From Candidatus Gastranaerophilales bacterium (GTDB taxonomy: Bacteria > Cyanobacteriota > Vampirovibrionia > Gastranaerophilales > Gastranaerophilaceae), in NCBI GenBank assembly GCA_944323255.1, contig CALURU010000005.1, positions 62,001 to 126,000 of the forward strand: DNA of 64,000 bases, given 5' to 3'. Below are positions 1-7,585 of the stretch, in pieces. The notes under the pieces were generated by a model. The model was not told the origin of the DNA and made no database searches. It saw only the letters and a list, made by a program, of their open reading frames with translations. The position numbers and the translations under genes were made by a program. Positions within the stretch are counted from its first letter, which is position 1. Every line of letters starts with the position of its first letter.

Positions 1-54
1 TCACAAGACGAGATTCAAGAGTACATAAAGAAAAATTCTGTTAGCAATTTGTAG
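1..54 (+). CDS. C-terminal tail of an upstream gene (partial)
   Basis: Frame 1 is open from the window edge for 17 codons and ends in TAG at 52-54. The translated tail is polar and Lys-rich (ends KKNSVSNL). It lies 60 bp before the integrase in the same direction, so it may be the end of an excisionase or regulator gene of the same element. Too little is visible for a family call, and a chance open frame of this length is quite possible. Confidence 0.25.
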   Translation, partial: SQDEIQEYIKKNSVSNL

Positions 55-114
55 TCAAAGCGCTTACAGAAAGCCGAATACACAGCATAATAAAAATAAA
101 AGGATTAAAAAACT

Positions 115-1224
115 ATGGCAAAAGTTCGAAAAAACAAAAGAGCAAATTACTGGGAGGTCGATTATCTCGACCTCTTTGGTAAAAGAAAAGTAAAAGGCGG
201 ATTTAAAACAAAAGTTGAAGCCGAAGCCTTTATGGTTGACATTTTATCAAAAGTCCAAACCGGCACAATGCCTAAAAATAATAAAATGACTTTCGCAGAA
301 GCTGCTGATATTTTTATGCGGCTTCATGCAAATAAAAAGTGTAAGCCTAATACGGAACACGGTTATCACGGTTATTTAAAAAATCATTTATTACCTTATT
401 TTGGGAAGATGAAACTAACTGAAATTACTCCGCTTGCGGTCAATGAATTTATCGCACAAGAACTTGAAACAGGTCGCAAAAATTCAACCGTGAATAAGTA
501 TAAAAAACTTATGAGCCAGATTTTTAGCTTTATGATTGATAATGAGGTTATCGTTAGAAATCCTTTAGCTAGAATCAAATCATTAAGAGAAGAAAAAAGC
601 GAAGAAGTTTGTGCTTTATCAAGTCAAGAAGTACAAATTTTGCTTACAAAAACAAAACAAGTATATCCCGACTTTTACCCATTGTTATTTACCGCTATTT
701 TTACAGGTTTAAGACAGGGTGAACTTATGGCTTTAACTTGGGATTCAATAAATTGGGTAAAAAGACAGATTACAGTTGATAAAAATTATACTCACGGAAG
801 GCTTGGAACCCCTAAAACGGGAAAAATTAGAAAAGTTGATATGTCTTTAGAACTTGTAAAAGTCTTGAAAGAATGGCGTCTAGCTTGTCCTAAAGGCGAA
901 AAAAATCTTTTGTTTCCAAATGGCGAAGGCGAGTATCAAGATGCAAATAATATGATTAAAAGAAGATACAAGCCGGCTTTAAATCGCGCAGGAATCAATT
1001 ATATAAAATTTCACGGCTTAAGACACACTTATGCAAGTTTATTGCTTGCAAATGGTGTTCCAATGAAATATGTTCAGCACCAATTAGGCCATAGCTCAAT
1101 AAAAATGACAATGGACTTATATACTCATCTCTTGCCCGAAACTAACGAGCAATGCGTTAATGCACTTGATAATATTGTTGAAAAAACTCGTGAACCAATA
1201 GAAATTAGGAAATTTGGAACCTAA
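115..1224 (+). CDS. Tyrosine recombinase (phage/ICE-type integrase)
   Basis: A 369-residue site-specific integrase that would catalyse integration and excision of the element whose right end lies at the start of this window. Residues 1-55 look like an arm-site DNA-binding domain, about 56-155 a SAM-like core-binding domain, and 165-360 the catalytic domain. The catalytic set is visible: R200 (TGLRQGE), K234, H300 and R303 (HGLRH), H326 (LGH) and Y336 (DLYTH). An AAAGGA Shine-Dalgarno sequence precedes the ATG. A partial tRNA-Arg lies 1.2 kb downstream and is the likely attachment site. The rest of the element extends left of the window. Family call is secure; the att assignment is inference. 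Confidence 0.95.
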   Translation: MAKVRKNKRANYWEVDYLDLFGKRKVKGGFKTKVEAEAFMVDILSKVQTGTMPKNNKMTFAEAADIFMRLHANKKCKPNTEHGYHGYLKNHLLPYFGKMKLTEITPLAVNEFIAQELETGRKNSTVNKYKKLMSQIFSFMIDNEVIVRNPLARIKSLREEKSEEVCALSSQEVQILLTKTKQVYPDFYPLLFTAIFTGLRQGELMALTWDSINWVKRQITVDKNYTHGRLGTPKTGKIRKVDMSLELVKVLKEWRLACPKGEKNLLFPNGEGEYQDANNMIKRRYKPALNRAGINYIKFHGLRHTYASLLLANGVPMKYVQHQLGHSSIKMTMDLYTHLLPETNEQCVNALDNIVEKTREPIEIRKFGT

Positions 1225-1227
1225 ATA

Positions 1228-1407
1228 TTAATCTTCTGACTGCAACTGGTCTATCATATTGTCCAGTTGAGAGTCTGAAATTGTGCTTGAATCATCAGCT
1301 TGCGATGTTTCTTGATAAGGTGAAAATGAATTTTGTACTCTTTTGCCAGGTGTAAAACTTTCGTTACATGGCATATAGCTTCTTGTTTCTTTTTTGTTAT
1401 TATCCAT
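1228..1407 (-). CDS. 59-residue protein paired with the DUF6338 gene
   Basis: This short reading frame starts 6 nt after the stop of the DUF6338 gene with an AAAGGA ribosome site before its ATG, so the two are almost certainly co-transcribed. The product has a basic N-terminus (MDNNKKETRSYMP), a middle with spaced aromatic-Pro motifs (YMP, FTP, FSPY) and an acidic Ser/Asp-rich tail that may form a short helix (QLDNMIDQLQ). There is no signal peptide or membrane segment. The family is not recognised. The tight coupling suggests a partner, perhaps a cytoplasmic adaptor, of the membrane protein encoded just upstream. Confidence 0.6.
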   Translation of the reverse strand: MDNNKKETRSYMPCNESFTPGKRVQNSFSPYQETSQADDSSTISDSQLDNMIDQLQSED

Positions 1408-1413
1408 ATTTAT

Positions 1414-2178
1414 CTATCCTTTCTGTTCTTCTGTAAATTGAATAATTTTATTTTTTAAGTCTTTGTTTTCTTCTTTTAAAAATTTATTTTCTTTTTTTAT
1501 CTTTAAACATTCATGATAGAGTTTTTTAAATTTTTTATCTCGTTCTGTATCTATTTTATGAAATATCATTTGTTTAATTTTAGTCTCGTTGATTAACAGA
1601 CCTTCATTTGAATCAATTTTGTCAAAAGTATCATCTTCATTTCTTTTTAGTTCATATTCAAGATATAGGTCTCTTGTATCATTTTCAGATGATACATAAG
1701 AGTTAGTACCCCAGAATCCATAAACACTGGTATTATCGTTGAAAACCACTTCAATAATTCTTTCTTTATCATCGTAAAATAGCGAATCCCAAGCTGTTGG
1801 AGCTGGATTGATGATATTTAGATGTAAAACATTTTCAAAAAAAGGTCTAATTACTTTACAGTTGAACTTTTTAGTATTTATATATGACCATATTAAACCT
1901 TCAAGAATAGGTAATATAAATAGATACAGTATAACAATTCCAATATTTTCAAAAATATTAAAACTATCAGCCCTAAATAAATCAGGCTTGAAATAAGAAA
2001 TTAAAGGTAAGGCTATGAGTAAATTCCAAGAACTGTACATTAGAAATCTAAATATATTTGAAGCGCCATTGCGGTCATAAACTGGAATAAATAAAGACCT
2101 AATTGAAAATATTATCATTCCAGGTACTATGAAAAATAATAAGCAAAGCCAATAATTAACATTTTGAAGTGGTGGCAT
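1414..2178 (-). CDS. DUF6338-like membrane protein
   Basis: A 254-residue membrane protein. Hydrophobic segments lie at about 8-30 (WLCLLFFIVPGMIIFSI), 45-62 and 78-98. They are followed by a soluble part with the pattern I associate with DUF6338: an Ala-Trp-Asp (TAWDSLFYDD) start, a strand-rich section with a GFWGTNSY motif, and DLYLEYE. The last 50 residues (about 205-254) are a charged coiled coil. No enzymatic function is known for this family. It sits inside an integrative element next to its integrase and is followed by a tightly coupled small ORF, so it is cargo. Defence or surface functions are possible but unproven. Confidence 0.7.
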   Translation of the reverse strand: MPPLQNVNYWLCLLFFIVPGMIIFSIRSLFIPVYDRNGASNIFRFLMYSSWNLLIALPLISYFKPDLFRADSFNIFENIGIVILYLFILPILEGLIWSYINTKKFNCKVIRPFFENVLHLNIINPAPTAWDSLFYDDKERIIEVVFNDNTSVYGFWGTNSYVSSENDTRDLYLEYELKRNEDDTFDKIDSNEGLLINETKIKQMIFHKIDTERDKKFKKLYHECLKIKKENKFLKEENKDLKNKIIQFTEEQKG

Positions 2179-2289
2179 AACATATACTCCCCTATTCTAC
2201 TTTCAGTATAAATGCAAAAACTAAAAATCAATGAAAAATAAACAAAAAATTAATATTTGAACTCGAATTAGAAACAGTAAAACCGTATT

Positions 2290-2307
2290 TTACTACGCAC
2301 TTACTAC
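2290..2307 (+). repeat. Candidate integrase arm-type sites (TTACTAC pair)
   Basis: TTACTAC occurs at 2290 and again at 2301, an 11-bp spacing (about one helical turn), 150 bp from the tRNA-Arg fragment. The same two-copy, 11-bp arrangement flanks the other two elements in this window with different sequences. Reading these as arm-binding sites for the element's integrase is inference. No gene is visible from 2179 to 2440. Confidence 0.45.
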
Positions 2308-2450
2308 AAACTTCTTGCAAAAATCCTGATAAAGCCTGACTAAAGGGGGTAAAGGTTGAGACAAGAAACAAGCACAAAAGCAATAAAAATAATCAATTCC
2401 GACTAATTGTGATAAAAGCTAAAAATCCCTGAAAAACGGCATGAGAGCTA

Positions 2451-2492
2451 CTTCTAAGCAGAGGGTCGCGCGTTCGAATCGCGCCGGGCGTA
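2451..2492 (+). other. 3' half of tRNA-Arg(UCU): att site of the left element
   Basis: The sequence runs from the anticodon loop CTTCTAA through the 3' anticodon stem GCAGA, variable loop GGGTC, T-arm GCGCG-TTCGAAT-CGCGC, acceptor strand CGGGCGT and discriminator A. The bases before 2451 cannot pair with GCAGA, so the 5' half of the tRNA is absent. This is the usual footprint left when a tyrosine integrase uses a tRNA gene: one end of the element carries the whole gene and the other only its 3' part. The complete gene should lie left of the window. Confidence 0.85.
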
Positions 2493-2501
2493 TTTTTGTT
2501 T

Positions 2502-2852
2502 TTAGGTATTGTGCAGATAACTCTCACCCCATTCGCACATCACATAAAAAATCGGAATTAGAGATTTCCCTTTTTCAGAAAGGCTATATTCAACTTTCGG
2601 CGGAATCTGCTGGTATTCTTTTCTTATAACCAGCCCATCCTTCTCCAGCTCCTTCAAAGTTACACTCAATGTTTTATGCGATATCATGTTCAAGTATCTT
2701 CGCAAACTGTTAAAACGGATTAGCTTGTGTCTGTATATTGCATACAAAATCGTTAATTTATATTTGCCGCTCAAAAGCGACAAAGTATAATTAAATCCGG
2801 TCTTATCAAAACTCTCAACCTCTTTCAGACAATCACGTTCTTGTATATCCAT
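2502..2852 (-). CDS. HxlR-family transcriptional regulator
   Basis: A 116-residue winged-helix protein. The HxlR pattern is visible: LLSGKYKLTILYAI at about 27-40, a helix-turn-helix (FNSLRRYLNMISHKTLSVTLKELEKDGLV) and a wing with KVEYSLSEKGKSL. These regulators bind DNA as dimers and usually control the adjacent divergent gene, often for stress or reactive electrophiles. Here the divergent neighbour is the NTF2-like gene at 2933. The gene ends only 10 bp from the tRNA-Arg remnant, so it marks the first backbone gene next to the element. Confidence 0.9.
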   Translation of the reverse strand: MDIQERDCLKEVESFDKTGFNYTLSLLSGKYKLTILYAIYRHKLIRFNSLRRYLNMISHKTLSVTLKELEKDGLVIRKEYQQIPPKVEYSLSEKGKSLIPIFYVMCEWGESYLHNT

Positions 2853-2932
2853 GCCAGTTACCTTTTTATCCGTACTTGAAGATTCTTCACCAATAACTTA
2901 ACATATAAATATCAAAAAGAAAGGGGCAACTT

Positions 2933-3310
2933 ATGAGAGAGCAAATGTCTGAATTCAATGCTGTAGAAAATCTGGCACGAAAATTTATTGAAGCTGTTAA
3001 AGCCGGCAACAGTGAAATTGTTAAACCGTATTTTTACGAAAAAGCAACATTCTTCGGTCAATTAAATGAAAAAGTATATCAATCCGGCTCAATACAGGGA
3101 TTTTATGAAACCATCGACAAAATGGGTCCTTGCGGAGATGATTATGTGGCAAGAGCTGATGTTATTTCTCTGGAAAAAACAATAGCTATGGTACGAGTTC
3201 TGGAAGATAACTGGCACGGATATAAATTTACAGATTTTCTTATTATGAATAAAATTAATGGTGAATGGAAAATTGTATCAAAAGTTTATGATACGCTTTC
3301 TCAAAACTAA
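2933..3310 (+). CDS. NTF2-like protein (putative lumazine-binding family)
   Basis: A 125-residue cytoplasmic protein with the NTF2/SnoaL alpha+beta cone pattern: a first helix pair (VENLARKFIEAVKAGNSEIV), a Phe-rich pocket (ATFFGQLN), then strands ending in FTDFLIMNKINGEWKIVSKVYD. The ending matches the group called putative lumazine-binding (Lumazine_bd_2). Such proteins bind small ligands or are small isomerase-like enzymes; the substrate cannot be read from sequence. It is divergent from the HxlR gene, its likely regulator, and has a GGGG ribosome site. A strong terminator follows. Confidence 0.8.
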   Translation: MREQMSEFNAVENLARKFIEAVKAGNSEIVKPYFYEKATFFGQLNEKVYQSGSIQGFYETIDKMGPCGDDYVARADVISLEKTIAMVRVLEDNWHGYKFTDFLIMNKINGEWKIVSKVYDTLSQN

Positions 3311-3315
3311 TTATT

Positions 3316-3357
3316 AAAAGAGGGGCGGATTTTTAATTAAAAATCCGCCCCTCTTTT
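3316..3357. terminator. Bidirectional intrinsic terminator
   Basis: An almost uninterrupted inverted repeat (AGAGGGGCGGATTTTT, then AATT, then its complement) flanked by A-runs on the left and T-runs on the right. It works for both the rightward gene ending at 3310 and the leftward gene ending at 3367. Confidence 0.9.
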
Positions 3358-3366
3358 ACAAAAATT

Positions 3367-3849
3367 CTATAAATGATAAACTTTCCCGTAAATTAATTTG
3401 TACGCTTCATCTGCATCTTTCACATTTTTAGTCAATTTTTCAAACGGACACAGATCTGTTTTCGTTCTGTTCTGAATCTCTTTTACAATATTCGGAGACT
3501 CATATTTTATATGATTTTTCTTTAGAATTTTTATTGCAGGTTTTGACATAGTCTCAGCATAAACAAAATCCGCATCACCATATACATATAAATAAGCCGC
3601 AGCACGTCCGACGATTTTATCAAAGACATAAGAATCTTTGAAAGTGTCGCCTTTCAGATAAATCAAAACCGGCTCTAATCCCCGCCCATTAAATGTTTTT
3701 ATTTCTCCGTTCTTATATACAACAAGAGTCGAGGCCTGCAATTTTTCCAGAAGCAAGCTCTTTGTTTCCTGTGGAAGCTCCTTTGAATAAGCGGGAACAG
3801 TAAACATAGAAACGCATAAAATAAAACAGGTTAAAAGAAATTTTTTCAT
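3367..3849 (-). CDS. Exported DUF1893 protein
   Basis: A 160-residue protein with an N-terminal signal peptide (MKKFLLTCFILCVSMFTVPAYS, residues 1-22) followed by a DUF1893 domain (about 30-150). Visible family features are LVVYKNGEIKTFNGRGLEPVLIYL, DKIVGRAAAYLYVYG and DLCPFEKLT. DUF1893 has a cytidine-deaminase-like fold, but most members are cytoplasmic; the added signal peptide is notable. The ATG overlaps the stop of the upstream LysR gene (ATGA), so the two are translationally coupled. Function is unknown; the context suggests a stress or redox-linked unit with the divergent DUF3737 operon. Confidence 0.85.
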   Translation of the reverse strand: MKKFLLTCFILCVSMFTVPAYSKELPQETKSLLLEKLQASTLVVYKNGEIKTFNGRGLEPVLIYLKGDTFKDSYVFDKIVGRAAAYLYVYGDADFVYAETMSKPAIKILKKNHIKYESPNIVKEIQNRTKTDLCPFEKLTKNVKDADEAYKLIYGKVYHL

Positions 3850-4748
3850 ACTTCCTCTTTTCCGAATTTCTCTTGTAATTTATCCAAAAACAGTTTTGCT
3901 GCTGGCGAAAATACCTGATATTTTTTCCATACAATATCAAGACCGGATTCAAGTCTTGGTTTGAGCGGTCTGAAACATAGTTCACTCTCTTCTGAAGTAT
4001 CAACGAGTTTATCGAGAGTAATTGCATATCCTATGCCTGCTTTTACCATAACTGCGGCATTATATACAAGATTAATTGTCGCAACGGTGTTTAGATTTTC
4101 AAACTCGCCTTTAAACCATTCTATAAATTCATTTTTTGAAGAGGTTTTACGCATTGCCTGCCTTGAATTAATCAGCGGCAGCCCTTTTAAATCCTCAAGT
4201 TCAATATAATTCTTTTTCGCAAGCGTGCTGTCCTTTCTCATAATTACACCCCAGACGTCTTTATCAGGAAGCGGCAGATTATCGTATTTAGATAAATCCA
4301 CCGGCTGAATCAAAACCCCAAAATCCAGAAGCCCTTTATCCAGTTTTTCTGTTACATCTTCTGCGTTTCCGCTTGAGATATGAAATTTTATATCAGGATA
4401 ATCTGCCTGAATCTCTTTTATGATCTCTGCAATATACTTCATACAATCGGACTCGCCGCCGCCTATATAAACTTCTCCGCTTATAGTATCAGTTATTGCC
4501 TGAAATTCTGCCTCGGTTTTTTCAACCATATCAACAATTTCCTGTGCCCGTTTTCTAAGAATCATTCCTTCAGGAGTCAGAGTAACTTTATATTTACCCC
4601 TTACAAGCAGTTTTTGCCCCAGTTCTTTTTCAAGTTCCTGAATCTGGCGTGTAAGTGTCGGCTGGGTAAGATGAAGCGAGTTTGCCGCACCGGTAATACT
4701 GCCTTCTCTTGCTATGGTTAAAAAATATTTTAAAACTCTAAGTTCCAT
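3846..4748 (-). CDS. LysR-type transcriptional regulator
   Basis: A 300-residue LysR regulator. The N-terminal winged helix (residues 1-60: FLTIAREGSITGAANSLHLT followed by QPTLTRQIQELEKELG) is typical, followed by the effector-binding domain (about 90-295, YIGGGES start). It is divergent from the operon at 4859-6877 and co-transcribed with DUF1893 by a 4-bp overlap. LysR proteins normally regulate the divergent unit, so the small protein, DUF3737 and the hydrolase are likely targets. The inducer is not predictable. Confidence 0.95.
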   Translation of the reverse strand: MELRVLKYFLTIAREGSITGAANSLHLTQPTLTRQIQELEKELGQKLLVRGKYKVTLTPEGMILRKRAQEIVDMVEKTEAEFQAITDTISGEVYIGGGESDCMKYIAEIIKEIQADYPDIKFHISSGNAEDVTEKLDKGLLDFGVLIQPVDLSKYDNLPLPDKDVWGVIMRKDSTLAKKNYIELEDLKGLPLINSRQAMRKTSSKNEFIEWFKGEFENLNTVATINLVYNAAVMVKAGIGYAITLDKLVDTSEESELCFRPLKPRLESGLDIVWKKYQVFSPAAKLFLDKLQEKFGKEEV

Positions 4749-4858
4749 AGTAAAAGAATAAAATATTTAAATATGCCTGTCAAGTATTTTTTATTATGTA
4801 ATATAAGTATTTGCTATTTTTCAAAAATGGTAAATAATAAAATTACAGGTGTAAGACT

Positions 4859-5071
4859 ATGGATTCTGATAACAATAAACTCATACAAAATTTAAAAGAT
4901 GCAGACTGTACTCCGGAATTAATAGAGAAGTTTCTCCATGCCGGAAAAGACATAAAAACAAAGCTTTTAAAGGAGCATAGAAAACATCTTTTAAATGAGC
5001 TGCATATAAATCAAAAACGCATAGACTGTCTGGATTATTTGATTTTTACGCTTAGGCAGGGCAAGTGTTAA
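4859..5071 (+). CDS. Conserved small helical protein
   Basis: A 70-residue acidic/basic helical protein ending in QKRIDCLDYLIFTLRQGKC. I recognise the general pattern (NLKDADC..ELIEKFL...LLKEHRKHLLNELHINQKRIDCLDYLIF) as a small protein common in gut Firmicutes, often beside LysR or MerR regulators, but no function is established. An AGGTG ribosome site precedes the ATG. It is the first gene of the operon divergent from LysR and ends 15 bp before the DUF3737 gene. Two Cys residues (one in DCLDYL) are typical of this group. Confidence 0.75.
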   Translation: MDSDNNKLIQNLKDADCTPELIEKFLHAGKDIKTKLLKEHRKHLLNELHINQKRIDCLDYLIFTLRQGKC

Positions 5072-5086
5072 TAAGGAGTTTGGCTT

Positions 5087-5965
5087 ATGAAACATAAAAT
5101 TGAAAATCAAGTTTTTGACGAAGAAAGATCTCTGTATAATATTAAGAATACTGAAGTTTCAAACTGCAAATTTGAAGGATCTGTAGACGGCGAGTCCGTT
5201 CTGAAAGAATGCAGGGGGGTAAACGTTGTTAATTGTTCATTTTCACTCCGTTATCCCTTATGGCACGCAAGAAGATTTACACTGGAAAATTCATCAATGG
5301 ATGAAAAAACACGAGCGCCGTTGTGGTATTCCATAGACGGTAAATTGCTGAACAATAACATTAACGGTATTAAATGTCTTAGAGAATGCAAAAATATTAC
5401 TGTAGATAATTGTAATATTGTTTCTCCCGAATTTGGCTGGAGGTGCAAGGGAGTCAAAATCACAAATTCTACAATTGATTCCATGTATTTCTTGTTTGAA
5501 TCAAAAGATGCTGAGATTGAGAATTTGAATATGACGGGCAAATATTCTTTTCAGTATATGAAAAATGTTCATATTAAAAATTCTAACCTTGATACAAAAG
5601 ACGCTTTCTGGCACAGCAAGAATATTGTTGTTGAAGATTCTGTTGTAATGGGAGAGTATTTAGGCTGGTTCAGCGAGAATTTAACCTTTGTAAACTGCAA
5701 AATCATAGGAACTCAGCCGTTGTGCTATTGCAAGAACTTGAAATTAATCAATTGTACTATGGAAGATACTGATCTGTCTTTTGAATATTCTGAAGTTGAA
5801 GCCGATATCAGAGGTCATATTGTATCTGTCAAGAATCCTAAATCAGGAGTAATTGCAGCCGACAGTGTAGGTGAAATCGTAATGGAAAAACCAGTTATGA
5901 AATGCTGCGGCAAAGTTTTAATCCGAAATTCGGAAGAAAAAATTTGTTTAAAAAAATGTGTATAA
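5087..5965 (+). CDS. DUF3737 beta-helix protein
   Basis: A 292-residue protein made of repeated short strands with Asn/Cys/Ser turns, giving a right-handed parallel beta-helix. The marks of DUF3737 are present: FDEERSLYNI at the start, WHARR, RAPLWYSID, LRECKNI, FGWRCKGVKI, and the W/F-lined repeats (DAFWHSKNIVVEDS, GEYLGWFSENLTFVNC). It has no signal peptide. DUF3737 proteins are widespread in anaerobic gut bacteria and their activity is unknown. AAGGAG precedes the ATG, and the gene ends 15 bp before the hydrolase. Confidence 0.9.
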   Translation: MKHKIENQVFDEERSLYNIKNTEVSNCKFEGSVDGESVLKECRGVNVVNCSFSLRYPLWHARRFTLENSSMDEKTRAPLWYSIDGKLLNNNINGIKCLRECKNITVDNCNIVSPEFGWRCKGVKITNSTIDSMYFLFESKDAEIENLNMTGKYSFQYMKNVHIKNSNLDTKDAFWHSKNIVVEDSVVMGEYLGWFSENLTFVNCKIIGTQPLCYCKNLKLINCTMEDTDLSFEYSEVEADIRGHIVSVKNPKSGVIAADSVGEIVMEKPVMKCCGKVLIRNSEEKICLKKCV

Positions 5966-5980
5966 GGAGATATAAAGAAA

Positions 5981-6877
5981 ATGGAAATCATAAAAGTCAG
6001 AACACTGCGAGGTTTGGAGCTTAAGGGCGCAATGTTTGGAGATACAAATTGCGATGCTGTTCTTGTAATGCTTACGGGAATTTGTTCAAATGTATTTCAA
6101 AACGAGCTTTTGTATTCTACGGGCAAATTATTGAGTCAAAACGGCATTGCCTGCATTATAGCGCACGCTCATGATTCTTTTTCCTGTCTGGCTTATACAG
6201 ATTTTTCCACAGGAAAACAAAAACATGCCGGAACCTTCAATGATGATTTCAAGTTGGTTTACGAGGATGTTGAAAGTTATGTAAAATATGCAAAAGAGCT
6301 GGGGTTCAAAAAAATAATTCTTGGCGGACATTCACTCGGGTCAAATAAAATCATTCATTATCTGGGTAACACTCCGGATGATTTTGTTGATTATTTTATC
6401 GTCTCTTCCCCTGTTGATTTAATGTACTGGTGGCAGGTTATGCCTGATATTGACAAATGCTTTGATATGGCAAAATCGTGGATTGAAGACGGAAGAGGGG
6501 ATGATATTTTGCCGTTCTTATTCGGCGGATTTTCACCAATGACAGCCAATACGGTACTTGGATTTTATAACGCCGACAATCTCAAAAACTGCCCTGTTTT
6601 AAGCGGAGAAGGCGAGACTCAATCACTTTATAACATAAAGCCGAACGGCTCATTTATTATAGGCTCACGTGATTCCGTAACCGGCGAAAGCCCTAAAAGA
6701 TTTATGGAAACTCTAAATTCCCTGACAAGAAATCCGGAGGGGAATCGGGTTATAGAAGTTCAGGGAGCGTCACATATATTCTACGGAATGCATGATGAAT
6801 ATGCGCAGCTTATTCTTGACTGTATTGATCTTGGGTTGAACCGGATTCCTGAGGCAAAATCACTCATCAATGAGTAG
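5981..6877 (+). CDS. Alpha/beta-hydrolase
   Basis: A 298-residue cytoplasmic alpha/beta hydrolase. The nucleophile elbow GGHSLGS is at about residues 117-123, a candidate acid lies in SRDSVTG (about 228) and a candidate His in ASHIFYG. It resembles UPF0613/DUF1749-like serine hydrolases in layout. The substrate is unknown. It is the last gene of the LysR-divergent operon, with GGAGATATAAAGAA before the start. A promoter and a small RNA candidate follow directly. Confidence 0.85.
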   Translation: MEIIKVRTLRGLELKGAMFGDTNCDAVLVMLTGICSNVFQNELLYSTGKLLSQNGIACIIAHAHDSFSCLAYTDFSTGKQKHAGTFNDDFKLVYEDVESYVKYAKELGFKKIILGGHSLGSNKIIHYLGNTPDDFVDYFIVSSPVDLMYWWQVMPDIDKCFDMAKSWIEDGRGDDILPFLFGGFSPMTANTVLGFYNADNLKNCPVLSGEGETQSLYNIKPNGSFIIGSRDSVTGESPKRFMETLNSLTRNPEGNRVIEVQGASHIFYGMHDEYAQLILDCIDLGLNRIPEAKSLINE

Positions 6878-6918
6878 TTAATATTGACAAAATATGCGCT
6901 ATAGTAAATAATATAAAT

Positions 6919-7000
6919 ACAGGGTGGCAGTTTACCAGACTGCCGGATACTCTTAGAAGCTTGAACGGTTCTTATTTATTAGAATAAGAGCCGTTTTTTA
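6919..7000 (+). ncRNA. Candidate small RNA with promoter and terminator
   Basis: A TTGACA box at 6884-6889 and AATAAT at 6907-6912 (17-bp spacer) predict transcription from about 6919. The RNA would hold one hairpin (GGCAGT...ACTGCC, 6926-6944) and end at a strong intrinsic terminator (AACGGTTCTTATT paired with AATAAGAGCCGTT, then T6). No reading frame is present. It converges on, and overlaps, the 3' end of the hydrophobic ORF at 6972-7052 on the other strand, the layout of a type I antitoxin RNA. It could instead be a stray regulatory RNA. Confidence 0.5.
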
Positions 7001-7052
7001 ATATGTACAAAATCAAAAAGATTAAAATTAAACTCAAATTGAAATCGTTCAT
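6972..7052 (-). CDS. 26-residue hydrophobic peptide, type I toxin candidate
   Basis: A very short reading frame with an exceptionally strong ribosome site (AAAGGGGG, 5 nt from the ATG). The peptide is a single membrane helix with a polar tail: MNDFNLSLILIFLILY then ILKNGSYSNK. Length, one transmembrane segment and a charged C-terminus match type I toxins such as TxpA, BsrG or Fst in form only. Its last codons lie within the terminator stem of the opposite-strand RNA. An upstream extension to 7157 is open but has no clear ribosome site. It could be a small membrane protein without toxicity. Confidence 0.5.
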   Translation of the reverse strand: MNDFNLSLILIFLILYILKNGSYSNK

Positions 7053-7309
7053 ATCAGCCCCCTTTCTAGTCGGGAACCAACCCGAAGCTTGAAATAATGT
7101 TGTAAGCAGTTCCTTTCTAAAAAGAGTCTCTTTTACCCTGTAGAACAATATTACCATTAAATTTGATATTTTTACATAGATTCTTCGGATTCATATCCTC
7201 ATTGTATATGTTATATAGTTTGGTGACAAAAATTGTTTTTTCTTAACAATAGAAGAATAAAAGATAGCATATAACGATGCGGTAAATCTTTGGGCTGGTA
7301 GTCTACACG

Positions 7310-7452
7310 CCAGGTTTGCCGTCATTCAGAGGGCGTGAGCCCGAAGAATCTCTATAACTTCAAACCATTCCGGTCTCTATTCACTCCTCACTATTCACCT
7401 AAAAAAGGGATTCTTCACCCCTGAATTGTTGTTGGGCTCTGAATGACGGTGC
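7310..7452. repeat. Long imperfect palindromic repeat
   Basis: CCGTCATTCAGA near 7319 pairs with TCTGAATGACGG near 7440, and GAAGAATC near 7345 pairs with GATTCTTC near 7412, giving a stem-loop of about 130 bp containing 'gggcgtgagccc'. It is one of several dispersed palindromic families in this window. There is no gene in 7053-7585 other than this; 7100-7310 shows nothing further that I can support. Confidence 0.7.
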
Positions 7453-7585
7453 GCTGGACATTAACAAATAAATCGGACTTTAGCCCGACAATAACTTTCT
7501 CGTGTAATACCCGGATGGATAATACAAAAAATCTTGAATTATATTACCATTACAATGCAGAAAAATTCTGCAGAAAGGGGATATA

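Noticed and set aside
3713-4027. A 104-codon minus-strand frame overlapping the LysR/DUF1893 junction
   Set aside because: Out of frame with two secure genes and without protein-like composition.
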